DNA of 7,198 bases from contig JAURMY010000041.1 in assembly GCA_030830465.1 (NCBI GenBank), positions 1 through 7,198 of the forward strand. The letters are read 5' to 3'. The DNA comes from Alphaproteobacteria bacterium (GTDB lineage Bacteria > Pseudomonadota > Alphaproteobacteria > Rhodobacterales > Rhodobacteraceae). The position numbers and the translations under genes are program-made. This document shows positions 1-5,360 of the stretch, one piece after another; within the stretch, counting starts at the first letter, position 1; each line of letters starts with the position of its first letter. The notes beneath the pieces are model-generated. The model did not search any database, had not been told where the DNA came from, and worked only from the letters and a program-made list of their open reading frames with translations.

Positions 1-926
1 CGGGCGAACAGAACCACCGCGATCAGCAACAGACCGAACGGCAGGTGCCAATAGGTGGTGATGTCCGACAGTTCCTGCGCCAGCACGACAAAAACCGCAG
101 CGCCCAGAACCGGGCCGACAACCGTCGCGGTGCCGCCAAGGATCACCATGAACATCAACTCGCCCGAGCGCGACCAGTCCATCATCTCGGGGCTGATGAA
201 GGTGGCGAAATTGCCCAGCATCGCCCCGGCAAGGCCGCACATCGCGCCGGAAATCACATAGGCGGTCAGCCGGTAAAGATAAGTGTTATAGCCCAGCGTA
301 ACGGTACGCGCATCATTGCCCTTGGCGGCTTGCAGCACCATGCCAAAGCGTGAATTGACGATGGTATGCACCAGCCACATCGCCCCGATCAACAACACGA
401 AACACAGATAATACAGCTGGATCGGATCGTTCAGATGCAGCAGCGGGAACTTTGACCGCGTGTCGATCACCAGCCCGTCATCGCCGCCATATTCCTCAAT
501 CGACACGAAGAAATAATAGACCATCTGGGCAAAGGCCATGGTGATCATGATGAAATAGACGCCTTTGGTGCGCAGGCAGATCGCCCCGGTGATCAACGCA
601 AACAAGGCGGCAACCGCAACCGCCAGCCCGATCTGAAAAAATCCGTTGGTGCTGGCGATCATCGAAAAGCCGCCGTAAAGCTTGTGATAGGCCGGAATGC
701 CCACCGCATAGGCACCGATGCCGATATAGGCGGCATGCCCGAACGAAATCAGGCCGCCATAGCCAAGGATCAGGTTCAGGCTGACCGCCGCGATGCCAAG
801 GATCACCAGACGGGTCAGCAGCGACAGGTAAAACGGCTGGCTGGTCCAAAGAAACACCAGCGGCAGAATGGCCAGGGCCGCCATCACCGCCAGCGTGATC
901 CAGCCTGATTTTGACAGTTTGTTCAT
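1..926 (-). CDS. livM: Branched-chain amino acid-type ABC transporter permease LivM (3' end cut by window edge)
   Basis: Second inner-membrane permease subunit of a HAAT-family ABC importer, pairing with LivH to form the translocation channel. The frame is open from the ATG at 926-924 to the left edge: 308 complete codons, close to the family's usual 320-340, so only the C-terminus is missing. Visible features are a hydrophobic N-terminal segment (about residues 10-28), the LivM signature GYGGLISFGHAAYIGIGAY (55-73), a LRTKGVYFIMITMAFAQ stretch (118-134), the cytoplasmic coupling-loop region FGMVLQAAKGNDARTVTLGY (194-213), and the late motif VILGGTATVVGPVLGAAV (261-278). The start is fixed by the TGATG junction: the A of its ATG is the last base of the livH TGA stop. 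A GAAGGT ribosome-binding sequence lies at 933-938 inside the end of livH, so translation is probably coupled. Family assignment is firm; the substrate is not shown by the sequence. Confidence 0.95.
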   Translation of the reverse strand, partial: MNKLSKSGWITLAVMAALAILPLVFLWTSQPFYLSLLTRLVILGIAAVSLNLILGYGGLISFGHAAYIGIGAYAVGIPAYHKLYGGFSMIASTNGFFQIGLAVAVAALFALITGAICLRTKGVYFIMITMAFAQMVYYFFVSIEEYGGDDGLVIDTRSKFPLLHLNDPIQLYYLCFVLLIGAMWLVHTIVNSRFGMVLQAAKGNDARTVTLGYNTYLYRLTAYVISGAMCGLAGAMLGNFATFISPEMMDWSRSGELMFMVILGGTATVVGPVLGAAVFVVLAQELSDITTYWHLPFGLLLIAVVLFA

Positions 927-1849
927 CAGCGCACCTTCGGCGGGAACAGGCCCTGCGGGCGCACAGAAAGGATCACCGCCATGATGATGTAAATCAGCAT
1001 GGCCGAAATCGCGGGGGCCGAGGTTTCAGCCGCGTCCGAGGACATGAACAGTTTGAACAGGTCGTCCAGAAACGAGCGGCCCAATGTGTCGATCAGGCCG
1101 ATCAGAAGCGCCGCAAAGAAGGCGCCTTTCATCGACCCGATACCGCCGACAATAATCACCACAAAGGCGGTGATGATGATGTTGTTGCCCATGCTGATCG
1201 AGGCCTCGGTGATCGGGGCGATCAGCATTCCCGCCAGCCCGGCCATCATCGCGCCCAGCGCGAAAACAAGCGCAAACAGCAATTCGATATCAATGCCCAG
1301 CGCCGACACCATGGTACGGTTGCTGGCCCCGGCCCGGATCAACATGCCAAGGCGGGTATAATTGACCAGCCAGAACAGGCCGGCAGCGGTCGCAAGGCCC
1401 GTGGCGATAATCAGCAGACGGAATGTCGGCACCACAACATCACCAAACAGACCAACCTGCCCGTCCAGCCACTGAGGCAGCGGAACAGCGATCCCGGCAG
1501 GCCCCCAGATCAGGTGGGCCAATGTATCCAGCACAAGGATCAAACCGAACGTCCCCAGCACGTGATCCAAATGGTCGCGCGCATAAAGCGGGCGGGCGAC
1601 AAAACGTTCCACCAGATAGCCGATGATCCCGGTGATCGGCAGCGAAATCAGAACCGCCAACAGAAAGTTGCCGACCACAAAGGTCAGCGAGGCGCACACA
1701 AAGGCCCCCAGCATGTAAAGCGAGCCATGCGCCAGATTGACGAAATCCAGAATGCCAAACACCAGCGTCAACCCCGAGGCGACGAGAAACAGAAGCAGGC
1801 CAAGCTGCAAGCCGTTCAGTGTCTGCACGAACAGAAGCGTATAATCCAC
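926..1849 (-). CDS. livH: Branched-chain amino acid-type ABC transporter permease LivH
   Basis: First inner-membrane permease subunit of the HAAT importer, 307 residues, a normal full length. It is almost entirely hydrophobic helices. The LivH signature FGILDFVNLAHGSLYMLGAF lies at residues 31-50, followed by an RPLY segment (86-89), the cytoplasmic coupling-loop region YTRLGMLIRAGASNRTMVSA (164-183) that would contact the ATPase subunits, and the motif VIIVGGIGSMKGAFFAALLI (231-250). The start is a GTG at 1849-1847; it puts the N-terminus MDYTLLFVQTLNGLQLGL in the usual family register, and a weak GGAAA ribosome-binding sequence sits a few bases upstream. The gene ends in TGA at 928-926, overlapping the livM ATG by one base. 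It lies 72 bases downstream of the binding-protein gene, separated by a strong hairpin, so expression is probably lower than that of the binding protein. Confidence 0.96.
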   Translation of the reverse strand: MDYTLLFVQTLNGLQLGLLLFLVASGLTLVFGILDFVNLAHGSLYMLGAFVCASLTFVVGNFLLAVLISLPITGIIGYLVERFVARPLYARDHLDHVLGTFGLILVLDTLAHLIWGPAGIAVPLPQWLDGQVGLFGDVVVPTFRLLIIATGLATAAGLFWLVNYTRLGMLIRAGASNRTMVSALGIDIELLFALVFALGAMMAGLAGMLIAPITEASISMGNNIIITAFVVIIVGGIGSMKGAFFAALLIGLIDTLGRSFLDDLFKLFMSSDAAETSAPAISAMLIYIIMAVILSVRPQGLFPPKVR

Positions 1850-1877
1850 GGGCGATTTCCGGCTGGGGTTTGTAACA

Positions 1878-1900
1878 GCGGCCGGGGTGACCCCGGCCGC
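1878..1900 (-). terminator. GC-rich intercistronic hairpin between binding protein and livH
   Basis: A perfect inverted repeat: arms gcggccgggg (1878-1887) and ccccggccgc (1891-1900) with a three-base loop. In the minus-strand transcript it starts 21 bases after the binding-protein stop codon. The bases after it read TGTTACAAAC, which lacks the U-run of a full intrinsic terminator. Known parallels in periplasmic-binding-protein operons (for example malE-malF in Escherichia coli) use such hairpins to protect the upstream message from 3' decay or to reduce read-through, so that binding protein exceeds permease. That role here is inference; the structure itself is plain. Confidence 0.65.
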
Positions 1901-1921
1901 GTTCAGATCAGACCAAGGGTC

Positions 1922-3103
1922 TTATTTCAGCGGGCAGGACGCTGCGAACGGGTCCTGATTGTTTTCAAGAACCGTCGCGACAACCTTGGTTGTCCAGTTG
2001 CCATCCGCATCGGCAACCACTTCACGCAGATAGAAGTTCTGGATCGGGAAGTTGTTGTTGCCATAAGTGTATTTGCCGCGAACCGAATCATAATTGGCCG
2101 ATTTCAGCGCGGCACGGATACCGTCCTGATTGCTGAGGTCACCGCCAACAGCTTCGACCGCCGACTTGATCAGGAACATCGAGTCATAGGCCTGCGCGGC
2201 ATAAAACGACGGATATGACCCGTATTTCGCCTTGAAATCCGCCACGAATTTCTTGTTCTGGGCGTTATCCAGGCTCGGATCCCATTCCTGGGTGATCTTG
2301 GAACCCAGAACGCCGTCAAACCCGGCTTTTTGCAGTTTCGGCAGACTGATCCCGTCAACCGTGAACACCGAATAAAGCGGCAGAACTTCTTTCAGGCCGG
2401 CCTGGTGGTATTGCTTGATGAAGGCGCCAGCAGCGGCACCCGGATAGAACACAAAGATGCCTTCCGCGCCCGAAGCCTTGGCTTTTGCCAGTTCAGCCGA
2501 GAAATCAAGCTGCGCGTCAGCACCCCATTTGGTCAGGTCTTTGCCGACGATCGTGCCTTTGAAGGTGCGTTCAAGCCCGGCCACCATGTCTTTGCCGGCG
2601 GCATAGTTCGGGGCCATCACGTAAAGCGATTTCACGCCTTTCTGGTTCAGAACCTCACCCATGGCCATCGGGGTCTGGTCGTTCTGCCAGGAGGTCGAGA
2701 AGAAGTTCTTGTCACAAAGCTCGCCCGCCATCTGGCTGGGACCGGCATTGGCCGAGATCAGGATCTTGCCCGCGTCCAGAACCGAATTGCGCGAGGCCAG
2801 CAGAATGTGGCTCCAGATATAACCGGCAACGAAATCGACATTGTCCTGCTGCACCAATTTGTCGGTGACCTGCTTGCCGGTTTCCGGTTTGAAACCGTCA
2901 TCGGCATAGATCAGGTTGATGTCCAGATCGCCCATCTTGCCGCCCATGTTCTCCACGGCCAGATCAACCGCGTTTTTCATGTCGTTGCCGATGATCGCGG
3001 CGGGGGTTGTCAGCGTGGTGACGAACCCGATCTTGACCTCAGCCGCAAAAGCGGGCGCGGTCAGCATCGTCGCAGCCAAAGCCGCGGAAACTAGTTTTTT
3101 CAT
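1922..3103 (-). CDS. Periplasmic substrate-binding protein of a HAAT-type ABC importer
   Basis: Captures the ligand in the periplasm and delivers it to LivH/LivM. The protein has 393 residues, usual for the family. It begins with a Sec signal peptide: MKK, a hydrophobic core, and a likely cleavage after AFA at residue 20. The mature part opens with VKIGFVTTLTTPAA (23-36), the first strand of a type I periplasmic-binding fold (Peripla_BP_6 group), and includes YAAQAYDSMFLIKSAVEA (301-318), typical of the second lobe. Only two cysteines occur, Cys130 and Cys390. The ATG at 3103-3101 is chosen because it starts the signal peptide and follows a GGGAGG ribosome-binding site (3110-3115) at good spacing; an in-frame ATG at 3178 would place a charged, non-signal stretch in front. 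It is the first gene of the operon with livH and livM. The ligand cannot be read from sequence: relatives bind branched-chain amino acids, amides, urea or aromatic and phenylpropanoid acids. The neighbouring acyl-CoA synthetase favours an organic acid, as inference. Confidence 0.93.
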   Translation of the reverse strand: MKKLVSAALAATMLTAPAFAAEVKIGFVTTLTTPAAIIGNDMKNAVDLAVENMGGKMGDLDINLIYADDGFKPETGKQVTDKLVQQDNVDFVAGYIWSHILLASRNSVLDAGKILISANAGPSQMAGELCDKNFFSTSWQNDQTPMAMGEVLNQKGVKSLYVMAPNYAAGKDMVAGLERTFKGTIVGKDLTKWGADAQLDFSAELAKAKASGAEGIFVFYPGAAAGAFIKQYHQAGLKEVLPLYSVFTVDGISLPKLQKAGFDGVLGSKITQEWDPSLDNAQNKKFVADFKAKYGSYPSFYAAQAYDSMFLIKSAVEAVGGDLSNQDGIRAALKSANYDSVRGKYTYGNNNFPIQNFYLREVVADADGNWTTKVVATVLENNQDPFAASCPLK

Positions 3104-3154
3104 GGTAATCCTCCCATTGGTACCGATTGAAACGTTCTCGTTTTTCTTGCGGGG

Positions 3155-3187
3155 TGTCAAATGGTGGTTCAGATGCACTATTTGACA
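3155..3187. repeat. Short inverted repeat TGTCAAA / TTTGACA
   Basis: Seven-base arms tgtcaaa (3155-3161) and tttgaca (3181-3187) are exact inverted copies with a 19-base spacer. The left arm contains the only good -35-like hexamer read on the minus strand. This may be a second operator half-site pair or chance in an AT-rich stretch; the arms are short enough that chance is a real alternative. Confidence 0.3.
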
Positions 3188-3206
3188 TATTTTCCCGAAT
3201 TGTGCC

Positions 3207-3235
3207 GCAAATATGCATTATTATGCATCTTTTGC
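3207..3235. promoter_or_regulatory. Imperfect dyad with paired ATGCAT motifs, candidate operator
   Basis: Arms gcaaatatgcat (3207-3218) and atgcatcttttgc (3223-3235) are inverted copies of each other apart from a one-base length difference and one mismatch, around a four-base spacer. The two ATGCAT cores are spaced exactly 10 bases apart, about one helical turn, as expected for a dimeric regulator. It lies 104-132 bases upstream of the binding-protein start codon, upstream of the possible -35 at 3155-3160. No regulator gene is in the window, so the protein that would bind is unknown. Confidence 0.4.
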
Positions 3236-3295
3236 AAGCCGATTCGAGGACTCAGACCATTTTTTCGGCAAAACGCGTCGAACAGCGGCCGCAAT

Positions 3296-3350
3296 CCGGG
3301 CAAGCGATTCTGCCCGGCGGGTGCCGGTGGCGCGATCAATACCCGGGCAG
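3296..3350 (-). terminator. Foldable GC-rich repeats just after the synthetase stop, possible terminator
   Basis: Three mutually complementary segments lie here: ccgggca (3296-3302), ctgcccgg (3310-3317) and ccgggcag (3343-3350). The middle segment can pair with either flank, giving an 8-bp stem with a 25-base loop or a 7-bp stem with an 8-base loop. In the minus-strand transcript the first arm begins 8 bases after the synthetase TAA. No T-run follows either stem, so this is not a standard intrinsic terminator; it may be a Rho-dependent or mRNA-stabilising end. Confidence 0.4.
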
Positions 3351-3358
3351 GCTCAGAT

Positions 3359-5251
3359 TTACGCGCGCTCCCAAGCGGTTGTGAACCCGCCCAGCACGTC
3401 CTTGATCGCCGTGTCACTCACCGAAGCGCCGGCGGAAACATATGCCACCAGGCCGCGCTTTTTGTCTTCAATCACCGAGGTGACACGGGCCTCGACCCCC
3501 GCTTTTTTCAGGGCGTCATTGAATACGCGCGTGATCGCGGATTTGCGCAGATCAGGTTTGAAAATCTTGCCCACCGCGGTTTTCGGCAGTTCCGGCATGA
3601 TTTCCAGATATTTCGGAACGGCGGCCTTTTCACCGATGTGATCTTCGGCGAAATGCATCAGATCGGCGACCTTGGCCTGACTGCCCGCCACCAGTTCAAC
3701 ATAGGCGGCAGGCACCTCGCCCGCATGCAGGTCGGGCTGACCGATTGCCCCGGCAAAGGCCACGTCGGGATGGGCGGCGAGGGCTTCCTCGATCTCGGCG
3801 GGGTCGATATTATGGCCGCCGCGAATGATCAGGTCTTTGGCCCGCCCGGTGATCCACAGATAACCGTCCTTGTCGACGCGTCCCAGATCGCCGGTGCGCA
3901 AATAAGTGTTCAGCGCGTAAAGCCCCTTGTTCTTGGCAGCCTCGGTATAGGTGCCGCCGGGGATGACGCCGGGATTTGACACGCAGATTTCGCCGATTTC
4001 GTCGGTGCCAAATTCCTTTTTCACCGAACCGTCCGGGGCGCAGTCCAGAATCTTCACATCCGTATAAGGAAACGGCAGCCCGACCGAGCCGACCTTCTTT
4101 TCCCCGTCAAACGGATTGACCGACACCAGCGTCGTCGCCTCGGTCATGCCATACCCTTCCAGGATGGTCACGCCGGTCGCGCTGACGAACCGGTTGTAAA
4201 GTTCAACCGGCAATGGGGCGGACCCGCAAAAAGCGGTCTTCAGGCTCGACACATCGGCATTGACCGGGCGTTGCATCAGGGCGGCGGCGGCGGTCGGAAC
4301 CATCACCATGAAAGTGCCGTGCCAGCGTTCGATCAGCTTCCAGAAATTATCAAACACCCCGTCGCCGCGATAGCCGGCGGGGGTCGGCATCACCATATGC
4401 GCCCCGGCCGCGACCGCCGCCATCAAGACCGGATAGGCGGCAAAGACGTGAAACAGGGGCAAGGGACAGAAAATAACGTCCTGTTCACTGACCAACAGTT
4501 CATTGGTCAGCCAGCCCTGATAGATCATGCCGGAATAGCGGTGCTGAGCGACCTTTGGCATGCCGGTGGTGCCGCCGGTATGGAAATAGGCCGCCACACG
4601 GTCGCTGGTCGCGTCCTCGAAATCCAGCGCGTCTGAGCGGAACTTGGACAATTCACGGTTAAAATCCAACACGTTTGCGATGTGGCTCACCGGGTTCTTG
4701 GGCCGGATCAGCGGCACGATCCAGCTTTTCGGCGGGCTGAGATAGCGCAGCAAATCCACCTCAAGCACGGTTTTGACATTGGGGGCCAGCGCCACGGCCT
4801 CGGCGGCTTTCTGTGCCACGTCGGTCTTTGGAAACGCCTTGAGGGTGACCAGAACCTTGGCCCCGGTTTCGCGCAGGATGGCACCGATCTGGTCGGCATC
4901 AAGCAAAGGATTGATCGGGTTGACGATGCCCGACACCGCCCCGCCCAGCAGGGTGATCGCGGTTTCATTGGCATTGGGCAGCAGATAGGCCACGACGTCC
5001 TTTTCGCCCACTCCCAGACGGCGGAACATGTTCGCGGCCTGATGGACCTTGCCCAAAAGCGCGGCCCAGGTCAGGGTTTCGGCCTTGTCCTTGGGGCCCG
5101 AGGTGATCTGGAACGACAGTGCGTCACGGTCGGGAAAGCGTGTGGCCGACCGTTTGATCAGTTCATAAAGCGTTTTTGCCGGTTGTCGTTTGTCCCAGGG
5201 TGCGACGGATTCAATGGCAGACTTGTCGGCAAGTGAGGCGAATGGCGTCAT
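3359..5251 (-). CDS. Acyl-CoA synthetase (AMP-dependent acyl/aryl-CoA ligase) with long C-terminal tail
   Basis: Activates a carboxylic acid with ATP to an acyl-adenylate and transfers it to coenzyme A; a cytoplasmic enzyme of the ANL superfamily. It has 630 residues. Visible motifs in order are the phosphate-binding loop TGGTTGMPK (225-233), the adenine-site motif GYGMTEA (366-372), TGDLG (453-457), the hinge and CoA-side motif GRAKDLIIRGGHNIDPAEIE (469-488), and LPKTAVGKI (555-563) with catalytic Lys562. All key residues are intact. About 65 residues follow the last motif, much more than the usual tail. The start is the ATG at 5251-5249 with AGGGGA at 5256-5261; the frame continues upstream to 5473, but that part overlaps the end of the exporter gene and looks like translated non-coding sequence. 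The substrate (fatty, aromatic or other acid) is not shown. Its position just ahead of the uptake operon suggests it may act on the imported compound, by inference. Confidence 0.92.
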   Translation of the reverse strand: MTPFASLADKSAIESVAPWDKRQPAKTLYELIKRSATRFPDRDALSFQITSGPKDKAETLTWAALLGKVHQAANMFRRLGVGEKDVVAYLLPNANETAITLLGGAVSGIVNPINPLLDADQIGAILRETGAKVLVTLKAFPKTDVAQKAAEAVALAPNVKTVLEVDLLRYLSPPKSWIVPLIRPKNPVSHIANVLDFNRELSKFRSDALDFEDATSDRVAAYFHTGGTTGMPKVAQHRYSGMIYQGWLTNELLVSEQDVIFCPLPLFHVFAAYPVLMAAVAAGAHMVMPTPAGYRGDGVFDNFWKLIERWHGTFMVMVPTAAAALMQRPVNADVSSLKTAFCGSAPLPVELYNRFVSATGVTILEGYGMTEATTLVSVNPFDGEKKVGSVGLPFPYTDVKILDCAPDGSVKKEFGTDEIGEICVSNPGVIPGGTYTEAAKNKGLYALNTYLRTGDLGRVDKDGYLWITGRAKDLIIRGGHNIDPAEIEEALAAHPDVAFAGAIGQPDLHAGEVPAAYVELVAGSQAKVADLMHFAEDHIGEKAAVPKYLEIMPELPKTAVGKIFKPDLRKSAITRVFNDALKKAGVEARVTSVIEDKKRGLVAYVSAGASVSDTAIKDVLGGFTTAWERA

Positions 5252-5279
5252 GATATCCCCTGATGTCGGCTGTGCGCTT

Positions 5280-5327
5280 GGCCTCAGTCTGGGGCAAACG
5301 CCGCCGCATCGCAAGCCCGCTGAGGCC
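5280..5327. repeat. Inverted repeat upstream of the acyl-CoA synthetase
   Basis: Exact eight-base arms ggcctcag (5280-5287) and ctgaggcc (5320-5327), separated by 32 bases, lie in the 109-base gap between the exporter stop and the synthetase start, 29 bases from the synthetase start codon. It could be an operator, a leader stem in the synthetase message, or chance in GC-rich DNA. I see no clear -35/-10 pair in this gap. Confidence 0.3.
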
Positions 5328-5330
5328 CTC

Positions 5331-5360
5331 AAAAGGCCGGCAACCGGGCGATGGGGCCGG
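5331..5360 (-). terminator. Weak terminator-like stem after the ABC exporter
   Basis: Directly after the exporter TAA the minus-strand message can form a short CCGGC/GCCGG stem (5356-5360 with 5337-5341) followed by CC and four U residues (5331-5334). The stem has only five base pairs and a 14-base loop, so termination is likely incomplete at best and read-through into the synthetase is possible. Confidence 0.3.

Larger units (their letters stand above)
3104..3358 (-). promoter_or_regulatory. Intergenic region with probable promoter of the binding protein-livH-livM operon
   Basis: This gap between the synthetase stop and the binding-protein start is clearly richer in A and T (most strongly at 3119-3240) than the genes on both sides. 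On the minus strand it holds a GGGAGG ribosome-binding site (3110-3115) and a TTGACA hexamer (3155-3160) that could serve as a -35 element. The hexamer 17 bases on is GAACGT, a poor -10, so the exact promoter is uncertain. I see no convincing small gene here. The part nearest the synthetase (3296-3350) is GC-rich and can fold; the middle part (3207-3235) has an imperfect dyad, listed separately. Confidence 0.5.

Noticed and set aside
911..2218. A long open frame (435 codons) on the plus strand opposite livH and the end of the binding-protein gene.
   Set aside because: It is antisense to two clear genes, its protein is a low-complexity mix rich in Arg, Gln, His and Asp with no domain, and it crosses the binding protein-livH gap and hairpin. 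It is a by-product of codon bias in the real genes.
3104..3178. Upstream extension of the binding protein to an ATG at 3178.
   Set aside because: It would place 25 charged residues before a standard signal peptide, while GGGAGG at 3110-3115 fits the ATG at 3103.
3230..3238. TTTTGCAAG, resembling the TTTGCAAA half-site of short-chain acyl-CoA regulators such as PccR.
   Set aside because: The known site needs two closely spaced copies; only one imperfect copy is present here, so I do not call it.
3161..3979. An open plus-strand frame of 272 codons across the intergenic region and the end of the synthetase.
   Set aside because: It runs antisense to a well-supported synthetase, has no recognisable domain, and its start region lies in the AT-rich regulatory gap with no ribosome-binding site that I can support.
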